Positions 21,751-33,880 of a stretch of DNA of 64,000 nt are shown here, in pieces (the first letter of the stretch is position 1; every line of letters begins with the position of its first letter). The notes under the pieces are model-generated. The model was not told the origin of the DNA, searched no databases, and worked only from the letters and a program-made list of their open reading frames with translations. Made by a program: the position numbers and the translations under genes. The stretch is taken from contig NMRA01000550.1 in NCBI GenBank assembly GCA_002633005.1, positions 56,089-120,088 of the forward strand, written 5' to 3'. The stretch comes from Phoronis australis. Lineage: Eukaryota; Phoronida; Phoronidae.

Positions 21751-22130
21751 ATCCCGGATTACACGGCGATAAAACTCACCTTTGGTCCCGGAGATAAGAA
21801 AGGGCGTGACCTCGTTTGGGAAATCAGGCACATTTTCGTGTCTTGCATTGATGTCCGGAAGGCAAAGAATTTCAGATCACGCATCCACGGGTATGTGTCT
21901 AGTTTGTCGAACTTTCTCGCGTTGGAGCTGCAGCCCACAGCACAGCAGTTGGCACTGGTGGGATGGCAGAGTATGGCAACTGAGAAAAAAACTTGAAAAG
22001 AATCAGACAACAACAATTAACATGTGAAACTCCAGTGGCATAAAAACAAGTGGGCAAATGTGCCTGACAGATGTTTGCGACATGTTAAGTAAATACGGGG
22101 ATATGCAAGTGTCGCTGTGTAATCCGGGAT
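21751..22130 (-). mobile_element. 380-bp inverted-repeat element with THAP-like fragment
   Basis: The ends atcccggattacacggcga and the inverse tcgctgtgtaatccgggat define the element. On the - strand it reads SANCCAVGCSSNARK followed by LKFFAF, the layout of a THAP finger start (C-x4-C, then a basic loop and FhxF). The expected Trp and C-x2-H part is not in the same frame. It looks like the first-exon remnant of a THAP transposon gene. No target duplication was identified. Confidence 0.42.
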
Positions 22131-24540
22131 CGACTGCCATATTGTAAGGAAGTTCGTGTTGTACTTAAACATGTATGTAATATGAGCAATTTTTTAATTT
22201 CTGTGAAGTTAGGAGCGAAAAACAGATGGAACGCTCATTTTTGTGTGTGGTTTACTTCAAAGAAAATTCACCTGTCGCTTATTAAGAAAAAAGAAAGTAC
22301 GGGCGTATAGCGCCCAAGCTAGGTTGGTGGTGTTGTTAAAGTCACAGTACAGCCACTCCTTGTTCATGAGTAATTGACTGTGCAAAGTAATCGCATTTTC
22401 AGTTCAAGCGCAGTGGACAGTGTTGTGATCTGGGAAAGTTCCGTCAAGGTAACGCCGTGTCAGAATGAAGGGAAGTCAACATGGCTACGTTATGGTAGTC
22501 CGCCATGACACCTGCACCGAACACCCGGATGACAAGGTGTAGCTGACTCACTTTGCTCGGATAATCAATAGTTTAAAGCTACCACAGGTTATCACAGAAA
22601 TTATCAAGTCGAAGTTGTTCTGAAAACGTCAGAGCTCGTCTTAAAATCTTGATGTTCTACGTCGGGAGGAAACACTGGAACAACACATGTCAAAACACGG
22701 ATTCAAACTGACAGCGCCCTCTACGATTCTTACTCAAATTGTAACAAATGTTTTCGGCACTAGCTTTTCTTGTCTTGGGTCTGGGGAACGCAACCAGGAT
22801 TCCACGTTTTTCTTTGTGACTGAGTTTTCGCGAGATTTCTTTGCACTTGATATAGCACCCCGATCGTATAGGGAAACGTATCTCATGAAACTACCAGGCA
22901 CATGCGATAAATAATTTTGGACATTTTAGTATTGACAGTCTGGCCTCATGAAACATCACGGGGTGTATTCGTGATGTCATCCTTCAGGCTGTCACGTTTT
23001 AAATTTAGCTATACATTATGTGTTGATATGGTGTTTAGGTGGACTATGTGATTTGTTGATAATCTTTTGATCTTTTACTATAAGACCTCAAACATTGTAC
23101 GGCAAACTGGCGCCATCTTACGTGCTTCCATTTTATTGTGATTTTATTGTATATAAAAGGACATTATGTGCGTAGAAACTCATTTTAATTGACTGAATTT
23201 TATAATGTATATGTGTTAGCGTACACTTAATTGCCGTTATAAAACATTATTGTTATGGTGAAGCGTACAGTCATTTGATTTGTTGTAATATTTCCACTGA
23301 AGACTGTACGCTTACATTTCGTCTGCGTGACATTGAAAAAGGCATTACTGATTATGTACAAATTGTCCAATAATGTCAGTTCAAAATGCGTGCCAGTGGG
23401 AACTTGAAATTCACTAAGCGCACTAGTGTAGCAGGGGTTTATGTCTGTAGAAATGCATGCATTCCGAGGTCCGTTCTGGAACGCAAGACACTAGCGATTG
23501 AAAAGTAGTGTGGTCATGTGCTTCGCTTACAATGCACGGCAATTTATCGCGCAGACTTGCGTGATTTGCCATTCTCTCAACAAACTTGTTCCACGGAACA
23601 CAGCCCAGGTACGGGGGTAAGCTACCGGAACGCCTCCGTGCTGATGAAGTGCATTCTATTCTAAATCTCTTCAGGTTTACAAAAAATGACCTTTCTTCAC
23701 TGGCGCCCCCTAGTGAGCGTCACGTCACCCATTAGGCAGCAACCATGTTGCATTTCACTGATGATTTTTCAAACTGCATAATGAGAATCCTCAAAGTGAG
23801 TATGTATTTGAATGGAACATTCATCCACTCACTGACAAGCCCGTAAGTTGTCATTCAGTTACATGCAAGTAGGGCACTGAGCACGACGGACTCTCTTTCC
23901 CTAACCCCCCCCCCCCNCCTTCTTGCTCTCGCTCTCTCTACTTCTCTATCCCCCTCTCCTTCAACACCGGCATTTCTTAATTCAAAAAACTGTTGTACTT
24001 ATATTGTTGACATTGAATTTATAAATCCAAATTTATTATCTGGCTTTACTAGACAAGTTACATTGATTTGTTTATTTGTAGGCACATTTTTATCAACTTT
24101 GTTTGCATGCGTTTTCTTATCTTATATCACGAATCATATACATGTGAAAAGTTGTGCAATGTAATAAAAACTTATTTAAAAAACTCACTGGTCAACATGA
24201 CAAAGAATGAATATCCTGGATCCATCGGTCACACCCTTCCTCGCCTGTGGCTGTGATTGGATGGGTACATTTGCTAATTGTTGTGAATATTTTGGCAAGA
24301 CCGTTTGAAATTAAAATGTATGCGCAGATCACGCGCTTCCGTGTCGGTGGTATTTCTACCGGGGATTTCTGATAAAGCGCCAGAAAGCACCCATGACTCG
24401 CTTTCTTAGAAATGAACGCCCATAGGCCGGCCCTTTTTCGGATCAAAAAGCGACTGGTGATGTTAAGAAAAGTGCGATATTGTATATTGTTATTAAGGTT
24501 TATAGGTAAGTATAAACAATAAAAGTTTTATAGTCGGAAA
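22131..24540. other. Intergenic, low-complexity tract only
   Basis: A pyrimidine tract with poly-C and one N lies at 23881-23965 and marks an assembly-difficult spot. Otherwise no feature was recognised. Confidence 0.4.
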
Positions 24541-24723
24541 ACTATCCCCTTGTGTTGAGAGCCATAAAAGGATGACGTCCTAGGGTACTACGTGTGGTTG
24601 CACTATCCCCTTGTGTTGAGAGCCATAAAAGGATGACGTCCTAGGGTACTACGTGTGGTTGCACTATCCCCTTGTGTTGAGAGCCATAAAAGGATGACGT
24701 CCTAGGGTACTACGTGTGGTTGC
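24541..24723. repeat. Three exact 61-bp tandem copies
   Basis: The units at 24541-24601, 24602-24662 and 24663-24723 are identical by eye. Each contains a TATA-like ccataaaagg next to the CRE-like palindrome gatgacgtc. Complete identity indicates recent amplification or gene conversion. Confidence 0.92.
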
Positions 24724-24831
24724 ACCAAATTCTTTTCAATAAATTCACTTCTCGTGCATCGATTTTGAGAATTTGAAGACGGGTAAAATGTATTTTTCAA
24801 TTTTGCAAACAATTACTATGGTCACTTGCCT

Positions 24832-24915
24832 TTGTTATTGTTATTATTATTATTAGTAGTAGTAGTAGTTGTTGTAATTGTAGCAACGGCAGCGGTGGCG
24901 GCAGCGGCAGTTGTT
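24832..24915. repeat. Compound trinucleotide microsatellite
   Basis: Runs of TTA, TAG, TTG and GGC/AGC-type triplets lie in succession. Confidence 0.85.
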
Positions 24916-25373
24916 GGTCGTCTAGGGCAAATGATTGACACATCGACCAAATCAATGGCAGAAGATTAACCTTACCACGTTTCACCTCTAGAAGCGTGGC
25001 TAAACTGGTAGCGTTCAGCTCACGCAATGTGACTGGCCTGGAGTCTGTACATATTAAAAGAGTTAGCGCAGCAAGTAATCACGTGAGCATTCGAATGCAA
25101 CAATTTGATGGCGCTGCAAAAAAACGAGTGTGCATTGTTGTTTAGGACACAATGACTCGCTTTAATAGCATCAATTATACCAACGCAAACGTGTAAGCGT
25201 TCGTGTTCCAAACATGCAGAACCAATTGTAGTTTGGACACAACACTTCGTTTTCAAGCATAAAGGCGAATGTGTGGAAATAGTGAAGTTTTTGTAATTTA
25301 TCTTCAGGAATGTTTGCATAAGGCAAGTCATGTAGATCAATGATGACGGTTCAGCCATAAAAGTGCATCTGAC

Positions 25374-26037
25374 CTATGCGGGCATCCAGGAGGGGGGGGC
25401 TTGGGGGTTCGAACGAGCACACTCCCGCCTACCCCCCCCCCCCCATTTGGTGAAGTGGGCAAAAAGTCCGCCTCAAAGAAATAACAACTCCGAAAAAAGT
25501 AGAACATAGGTCCACTAAAGAGGCAGGAACTACCAAAATTCGGTGTACTCACAATTCATAGCTCTCGGCCCGGGTTCTAATCTTTTTACTCGAAATAGAA
25601 GTCGAAATTATGTTTGACATTTTTTACTCTATTTTGTGCGAACTCAAGATAAGTGTCCATTATTCTGTGCGCGAGTACATGATGACTTACGTGGATAATT
25701 TTTAATCCTACTTTGCAGTTGATAAACCCAACATTAAGGCTAAAAGTTCGAGTTTGAACTCGAGATTTCGAGTTTTTACTCGAGTTTGTAGCACGAATAT
25801 CAGGGTCATCAAGTGCAAACTTGGACTAGAAACTCATATGCGTAAACTATAAGGTATTCGAGCACAGTATTATAATCACTTATCTTGAGTAGCAGAGAAA
25901 TTGCCAAAAATAAATTTGACTTCGTTTCAAGTACAGAGATTAGATTCCCGGGCCTGAACGTACCCCGTGAATCTTTGTAAAAGGTCCACATTCTCAAAAA
26001 TTCGAGCCCCCCCCATTTTTAGGCTGGGTGCTAGCAC
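25374..26037. mobile_element. Foldback family C, copy 3, interrupted
   Basis: The left half (25374-25566) and right half (25953-26037) carry family C signatures such as ccatttggtgaagtgggc and gaacgtaccccgtgaa. Another element (25567-25954) is inserted between agctct and gaacg. In copy 2 these are contiguous at about 17877-17887. Confidence 0.75.
25567..25954. mobile_element. CTCGA-rich MITE B, copy 2, nested
   Basis: The ends ggcccgggttctaatc and gattagattcccgggcc are inverted. The interior matches 13570-13995 (caaacttggactagaaac, aactcaagataa). It is inserted in a foldback C element. Confidence 0.75.
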
Positions 26038-26752
26038 TGATGCGACCCAGTTTTCCGCCATGTTGTTTTTTTGCATGGCTCATATCCCAATGTTTATCTT
26101 GCATTAATTAAATATCATTCAAATACTATTTAGTATTTACAAGATACTGGCAATAACAACTTCGATTGTTATCGTGAGGTGTCTGTCAGCCGATTAGGGA
26201 TTATATAAGTTTCCTGGCCACTCTAAGTACCTTCAAGTCGGTGCTTTTTAAGTAGCGAATAGGCAAATTTGGAAAATCTAAGGAAACGAGTGGACGTCGC
26301 ATGAAATTGGTATATGTTTGTTTTTGCAAAATGTTCTTAGTATATAATTTCACCGACTCAGTTTGATAGTCCACTGGTTGTGCGTAAAACGACTAAATGC
26401 AGCACGTGACACGATATCAAACAATATTAGTGCGTACCACTGGGCAACAAGAAAATGTCGAACAATACCTGAAGTAGCCTAGAAATGACAAAACTATACA
26501 TCACACAAAGACTGCTTTCTGCCTCGCCCCGGCCTGCAGCACGCAATTAGCTTCGTGTGCGGCGGAAATACAATCACGTTCCTGACTGCATGGACTTCCA
26601 TATTTTGAAAGTCCCGCGCGCAAATGATTGCCTGGTAGGTATCGCATGAGTTTCACGCATTCACTACAAAATAACACTTGGCAGACAGTGAGATTATTGA
26701 TGTGTTGCCGATACCAATCAGAAAGACGATTACCGTGATGACTACGCTTTGA
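26038..26752. other. Intergenic, nothing recognised
   Basis: No repeat sharing or coding motif noted. Confidence 0.35.
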
Positions 26753-26896
26753 TAGAGTTCAGTACCTGCCTCACCCGTATAGAAAAAATCTACCCAAAAC
26801 CTTGTGCTTAATTCTCATTTGAAATACACGGCAATATCTCGGGAAATCTCGTGAAGTCTTGCTTTTTAACGTAGGTCCTAGCGTTACTGAACTCTA
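26753..26896. mobile_element. Short MITE H, copy 2
   Basis: The ends are tagagttcagtacctg and tactgaactcta. It shares tcgtgaagtcttgcttttt and taggtcctagcgtta with 13007-13097. Confidence 0.65.
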
Positions 26897-27044
26897 CCCA
26901 GTCACTGACCTTGTTGCTTCACCTTCGTTGCTAACTTACTTCACGTCATTTCTGGGACCAATCATAAGACAGAATAGACCGAAAACGTCTAGACTCTAAG
27001 TAAGTGCTAGTCAACTACGTTCTGTTTTGCAAATTCAGTTGACG

Positions 27045-27460
27045 GCTCTCTCTAGTGTTGGTGTTTTTCACCACTTGATCAGCACATCATTCTTGGAGAT
27101 AAGTGCACCCCCTCTGTTGGTGCTTTCCGCCACGTACAGAATAGCAGATCAGATCATTCTCAAAGATAAGTACACCCCTCGTTGGTGCTTTCCGGCACAG
27201 AGTAGCAGATCAAATCATTCTCAGAAATAAGTACACCCGCTCTGTTGGTGCTTCCCGACACAGAATAGCACATCAAATCATTTTCAGAGCCATGGTATAC
27301 GCCCTCTGTTGGTGTATTCCGCCACAGAAAGGCAGATCGGACCATATATTTTGAGATAAGTACACTCTCTCTGTGTTGATAATTTGTACGCTGACAGTGC
27401 AACAGGTCAGAGTATGACTAAGTTCACTGCCACTGTTGGTGCTTTAAGATGCACCACACG
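27045..27460. repeat. Decayed minisatellite, about 62-bp unit
   Basis: About five units of the form ctctgttggtgctttcc, then cacagaatagcagatca, then cattctcagagataagtaca. A partial unit lies near 27430. Units differ by substitutions and small indels, so the array is old. Confidence 0.8.
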
Positions 27461-27957
27461 ATCAGAAGCTCGGAGCATTCTCAGTGTACTTGATTTTGAG
27501 TTTAAACGTCCACGTATGCACCTTTTTCCGGCTCTTCATCACTCTATCTGAAGACATGGCGCCCACCAGTACCTTCGCGATGATGAAGATACTGTACTCT
27601 AGTTTGTCATTTCAACCAACCCTCCGATCTGTCACGTGCTAATGCATTATTGGCATCCCAGTAGAATGATAAAAGCAGCATTTAAGCAAAAACTCATTGC
27701 TATCTGTTTCACATATTGAATACTGTGGTTTTTGGGAAGTAGCCTTTCTTTGCTGTTGCCGTGTATCTCGCCTAAAGCGTAGGTTACGCTTGCCTGTTCC
27801 GCAGATTTTGAGAGGAGTTTTCAAATTTTGTTCCTAACTTTTACTTTTGGAGGTTGTCGAGGGTTACAGAGCATTATTTTTGTTTCAGTGAACTTATGTG
27901 GGAACGTCCTTTTTAATACCTGTTCATAGGCTAAAACTGGGTTTGGTATACATTTAA

Positions 27958-28160
27958 AGGCACGTGCCACCAATTAATTTCAACTTTACCTCTTTAATCA
28001 ATCTGTGTCCATATCACCTCGTGCTCTGTCAACCACACGAGGCCGAGAGGTGTCGCGTTAACTAGTGAGGAAGGTGAAGACCTAACGCGATGTCGTCAAC
28101 GGATCCGAGTCGTGTCATGAGTGTGTGTCACTATTTCAGATAATGGTGTGATTCTTATAA
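27958..28160. mobile_element. Solo left end of a TTAA-type element
   Basis: TTAA at 27954-27957 is followed by AGGCACGTGCCACC. The subterminal block gccgagaggtgtcgcgttaa then gtgaggaaggtga is shared with 57030-57065 in the element at 56940-58644. No matching right end was found downstream. Confidence 0.55.
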
Positions 28161-30340
28161 AGAAATTCCAAAACAGTTTGGATCTCTTTCATTCCATCCT
28201 GTAATGAATTTTTTTGGGTATTCGTGACCGTCAATGTGTTCAGAAACTCATGAATAAATAATGCGTTTGCACAGCTTTCCAGATGCTATCAAACTATAAT
28301 TGAAGTCGGGCGGCTATGTGAGTGACCAATACCAATCGTCTGTTATTCAATGCTAGATGGAGGTAAACTATTTAGAAATTAATTTACATGTCGGCCATAA
28401 GAAATGCCAATATACTGCCCATCGATTGTTTCCTAGAACTTTTGCCTTGAGGTTTTTTGTGGATCGTGAGTGTTACTGCACGCGGCGCCGGAGTCCACTC
28501 AGTTTAGTGGTGAGTTGATAGTCGACGCAAATGGCAAATCCGCCCGAATATACATGTAGTCATTAACAACATGACTGTTTCTTTTGCTCAGCTTGATGAT
28601 GAGGACAGGTGCTCTGGAGAATTTAGTGCGAACAGCGCCGCGAGAGCGCGCTCAAGTTGCTCGAGTCACTTCCTGTCGGGGAGTTTTACCTGAACAATTC
28701 GCCTGGTCTAACCCACATGGCGTTGATTTTTCTTTATTACACAAAAAATCCACAACTGGACTTTAAAATTCGAGGCCAATTGAATTCTTGGATGATCTCA
28801 CTCGTGCTTCACGTTTCTTAAAAAATCGGCAATTATATTATGAAATAAAAACAACTATTTAGTTTGAAAACAGAGTATCCAGAAGGCTTTTGAATCGTTG
28901 TTTGTTGTTCTCTTGGTGCAAACGAGAAGACCAAGCGATCTGTGCTAATGGCATCTGAGCAAGTGAACTACGCGACACATAGCCATGACCCATTGACTGA
29001 CGTCACAGACCAACACCTTCGTGTTACTATAGAATGGAGCTAGTGGAGCTGAACTGATGCAAAATATGAATACTTTGTTTTTGGTAATATTACGATGGAA
29101 GATTCCTTCAGCTACACCCTCGTCGAGAATTTAGTCGGCCATGAAGGAAGTATCACTTGACCTGACACCGCGAGTCGACGTGATAATATATCAATATTTG
29201 CTGCCTTTTTGTCGTTAGTCCTTGCTATTCGTCATTTCCTGATTAAGCTAAGTTTATTCCTGTTTTTGCGTGGAATGTATGACTTTTATTAATACATTAA
29301 TGAAACTCCGCAGAAAACGCGACTTCGTTAAATATGTATATTAATTTAAAATTAAATTCAAAATTACAAGTATGTTAATTGCAAATTAATTGACCGAGAT
29401 TCGAAAACATAATTACCAACGCCCCATCTGCTGGATGACAAAAGACCTATTTGTGAGTGATAACATCAAAGTAGATGAGCGCGCCAACATTCTTCGCTTT
29501 GATCAGATGTCGTCTTCTTATGACGAATAGCGTTATAACTAACGTCAATGTCAAATCAAATGACCAAAATAACGCCATTACAAGACGCAAAAACTCCAAT
29601 GTAATTAATATAATCTAGCGTTAACCCGTCTGCGTATTTATACCAGTGATGGCTGACTACTTTAGAAAACTCGTAAGAATCACTTAGTTTTGAAACACGA
29701 AGAAGGCAGTTTACTACTTATGCGCGAATAACTAATCTCAAACAACTAATATCTTGTTATTTTACAAAGAAATGTTTTTCTGATCACCGCTGCTACCAAA
29801 ATATAGAAAACGGCATGATTGGACATGAAAAATATTACAAAAATTTTTTACCAAATTAGCGATACAAAATTTTTTTACCAAATTAGCGATGCTAAATGAA
29901 GATATCGCCATCACACAGTGCCTGACGCGGGAGACAACTACGTCAATTCACAATAAATGTGGCGCGACAGCTAAAATAGCCGAACTATGTAGCCTCGACG
30001 ATTTTCAAACAAGTAGTGACGTCACTTTTTTGAAAACGGGCACGTCTGGAGCCGTGCGAGGTAATTGTTAGGGCATTCGGGTTGGTAGCAATCATACTTC
30101 CTCACACAGTCTCGCCTACTAGGTGGAACTTGTGCAAAATCGCTAATTTGTACGAAACTCGTTGATCGGCTCGTTGATTTGCGGCTCCATAAACAAGTTT
30201 TCGTCTAAGTGAACACCTACTAGATGCTCAACAGTCCTGGTTACACCAACATAAGTGTTCTTAAGTGGTAAGGTCACCGGTCTTGAATTCAGCGAATGTC
30301 TGACGGACAACTGCGAGAAATGACGAAAAGCGCCCACACA
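28161..30340. other. Intergenic, minor duplication only
   Basis: A direct duplication of ttttttaccaaattagcgat lies at about 29838-29890. Nothing else was recognised. Confidence 0.4.
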
Positions 30341-32720
30341 TTTGTATGTGGCTGCATATTGCCGTCAGAGCCTGTCTGAGCGTCCGGTGTCCGGTGTCCG
30401 GTGTCCGGCGTCCGGTGTCCGGCGTCCGCAGCTGTATCTCCTAAACCCTCACACGATCTTGATGAGATTTCGCAGACGAGTTCATATAAAGCTGAAGAAG
30501 GATGGCGATGAATTTCGGACTTATCTGGTGAGCCTCCTAGAGACAATTGTATTTTTTACGTTTACCTCTATATCTTCGGAGGTCTTCAACGGATTTTCAT
30601 AAAATGTGGCAGATTTTTGAGGCAACTATTAGTGAGATGACGCTATCCTTCCGTTTTCAGATAGATTCAAGGTATTTTGCGCCACCTAGGGGCCATTTTT
30701 TCCGTTTTAGAGTCTTTTTTTGGCATCCGCCTCTCTATCAACCAAACCGCTCTAAGGATGATTCTGGAAATTGGCTTATATGTTCTTACTGTCAAAACGG
30801 CGGCTGACGATGATTTTCTGAGAGTTTGACTACTATGGCGTCTTCTAGTTTTATTTGTTTTTGCGCCCATGGCTGTATCTCCTGAAAGCTTCGCAGGATC
30901 ATTATTAAATTTAGTAAGTGTACTTATATGCAGTTGACAACGAACGACGACGACTTTTGAACGGATGGGACTGGTTTGCACCCTAGTGGCAATTTTAGTT
31001 TTTACGTTTACCTCTGTATCTTCAAAGGTTCTCAACGGATTTTCATAAAATTTGGCAGATAGGCATCTATTAGTGAGATGAAGCTATCCTCCCGTTTTCG
31101 GATGAATTCGATGTATTTTGAGCCACCGAATGGCCGTTTTTAATATTTTCTAAGGATGATTGTGAAAATTGGCATGTGTGTTCCTACTCTGAAGAGGACG
31201 GCTGACGATGATTTTCCGACGACTTTTACTTCTGTGGCGCTTCTGAGTAACAGTTTTTTTGTTTTTTTTTTACGCCACAGGCTGTGTCGCCTAAACCCTC
31301 TGCAGGACCTTCATTAAATTTAGCAAGACGGATCCGAAGAATGCTGTGCCCCCCAATGACAATTTCATATTTTTTCATTTTCCTCTCAGTGTTTCTCTGA
31401 AGTTCCTTGACGGATTTTTATAAAATTTGGTAAATAGGTTTTTATTTAAAAAAATGACATGTCCCTGTTATGGGATTGATTCGACGTATTTTACGCACTC
31501 TAGAGGTCATTTTTATTGTCCTCTAGTCTGTTTTGACGTCCGCCCCTCTATCAATCAAACAAGGCTCTAAGGGTGATTTTGAAAATTGGCGTTAATGTTT
31601 CTACTGTGAAGAAGACGGTACACATTAGCGCCTTCTTGTGGCAGGTTTTGCATCTAATCCCAATTCCTCTGCAAGATATAAATTGAGCAAGTGTGTTCAT
31701 ATGAAGTTGACAACGAACAACGACGACATTTGGACAGATCCGACTACCGCTGTGCTCCGTTAGAGTTTTTTTTTTCGTTTTCCTCTGTATCTTTGAGAGG
31801 TTTTTATGAAATTCAATAAATAAGTTTCTATTAAAGAGTCAACTGGTTCCTGTTTTCGGATAGATTCGATGTATAGCGGCTGTTTTTATTATCATTAAAT
31901 TTTGCAAATAGGTTTTTATTAAGAACAAAACGGCGCCTTCTCATTTTTGGGAGGAATTGGCGTATTCTGCGCCGCACGTGGCCATTTTAGAAATTTTTAG
32001 TTCGCTTTTTACATCTCCCTCCCTCCAACCAAGAAACTGCTTGAAGGATCGTCTTTAAAATTTGGAGATGAGTTTCTGATCAGAACACTGGCAAGAATCT
32101 TTACGGCCAGTTTCAGACCAATACAACTACAGCTGTGCTCCCTAGCGGCATTTTTTTTACATTTGCCTCTGTAACTTCAGAGCTCCTTGATGCTTTTTCA
32201 TGAATGCAAACAAATTTGTATTGTGAGGACGACAGCAGCTTTCCTTTTTGTGGTGGATTCTACGTATTATTCACCAATGGTGGGCATTTTAATTATGTTT
32301 CAGTCTGTTTTTTGCCGTTTGCTTCTACATCCACCAAACCGCGCAAGGATCATTATGAAAATTGACAGATGTGTTTCTACTGACAGGCGTATAACTGGAG
32401 TGGATTTTCAAACGGGTGCAACAACTGTGGTGCCCCCTAGGCCCCTAGCAAGATGTTTTTGGAATTTTGGAATCGTATTCCTATTAACTTGACAGGAGGC
32501 AGATGGATTCGACTACTGCTGTGGTTCCTAATGACAGTTTGTTTTGTACATTTGCTTTTGTATCTTTGCAGTTTTTTGACGGATTTTCATAAAATTTGGC
32601 AAATAAGTTTGAGAGACGACGACACCATCCCCGTTTGGATGGGTTCACGGTATTCTGAGCCATCTAATGGCCATTTTTATTTAACAAATAAACTCATCTA
32701 GAAGCACACCGTGGGCGCAT
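30340..32720 (+). repeat. Satellite-like array, 370-450-bp units
   Basis: A core block (tttacctctgtatcttc, then a variable stretch, then acggattttcataaaattt) recurs starting near 30561, 31009, 31380, 31780, 32163 and 32551. Other shared modules are a gccac..ggccattttt block and a ctctatcaaccaaac block. An inverted copy lies at 58690-59560. Frames within are broken. The left edge has a 7-bp tandem (tccggtg) at 30382-30428. Confidence 0.8.
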
Positions 32721-32814
32721 TTCAACGCTCCTCGTTGCTCTTGTTCTAAAATCACAAAAAACGCAACGTATGAAATTGTTGCACAGCTCTGGTGAAAACC
32801 AATATCTTTACAAC

Positions 32815-33016
32815 ATCACAACACACATTAAACGTCACAGCACACACTAAACCTCACAACGCACACTAAACGTCACAACACACACTAAACCTCACAACAC
32901 ACACTAAACGTCACAACACACACTAAACGTCACAACACACACTAAACGTCACAACACACACTAAATTTCACAACACACACCAAACGTCACAACACACACT
33001 AATCGTCACAACACAA
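32815..33016. repeat. 19-bp minisatellite, about 10 units
   Basis: The unit is cgtcacaacacacactaaa with scattered substitutions (cctc, tttc). Uniform spacing without unique spacers excludes a CRISPR array. Confidence 0.92.
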
Positions 33017-33696
33017 ACTTCCATTCATCAATAATCCCAAAATCGTGTCTTTCGACCATAACAACGACAATGTCCCCTTTTCAAGTCGCCTGGAACCGTT
33101 GCTATTGAAACCAAAATGTGGGGTCGGGTTAAGCCCACTCATGTTGACGACGAGAAACAACGATAACAAAGATGATGCTGATGATGACGACGACTACGAT
33201 GGCATTTGCGTCCCATAGAAACTGAACGTTCTTATTTTACACGTGTGTTTATTTTTAGTTGGTCCACAACTCCTGCAAATCTTCACATCTGTGGCCATAC
33301 TAAATATTGTCTTATGGTTTCACTATGCTGTATTTTCATAAACAAAATCTGATTAACTTTATTTGAAAATCAACTATGTCGAATGAATGTCGGCCTTGGA
33401 TTCGCTGTGCATGGTGAATAGTTTAACAAACATCAATTTGTTAGTAGCAAAAACATTAGTCACGAACGCTATGCGCAGCCAAATAATGAAATTATAGATT
33501 TGAAAGAATAATTATCTTTCTCCTCAATACGATTTTAAATGAGACAAATTACGGGTTGATTGATTTAATATGGTCTGTCGCTCGCTACAATTGTTGATTG
33601 CGTTTCAATGTTTTCGTCTTGACTTTGTTTGCTGTCCACGCACTGAATTTATGCGTTCTGATAATGTAATTAGCGCGCTACAGGGAGCAGTAAAAG

Positions 33697-33880
33697 GAAG
33701 ACTGCGCGAATGTGAATCTTCTGGTCACAATATCCGCGAGGCCACGGTAATGTGAATCTTCGAGTCACTATAATATGCGCGAGACTGCGCTAATGCCTAT
33801 CTTCGAGTCACTATAATATGCGCGAGACTGCGCTAATGCCTATCTTCATGTCACAATATGCACGAGACTGCGCGACGGGT
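33697..33880. repeat. 43-bp tandem array, about 4 units
   Basis: The unit is gcgcgagactgcgctaatg followed by cctatcttcgagtcactata. Two central units are near identical and the outer ones are diverged. Confidence 0.85.

Noticed and set aside
21655-21996. 113-codon + strand frame
   Set aside because: It overlaps the - strand THAP-like fragment within the 21751-22130 element and has no motif of its own.
32815-33016. CRISPR-like regular repeats
   Set aside because: Repeats are contiguous at 19-bp period with no unique spacers, in a eukaryotic genome; it is a minisatellite.
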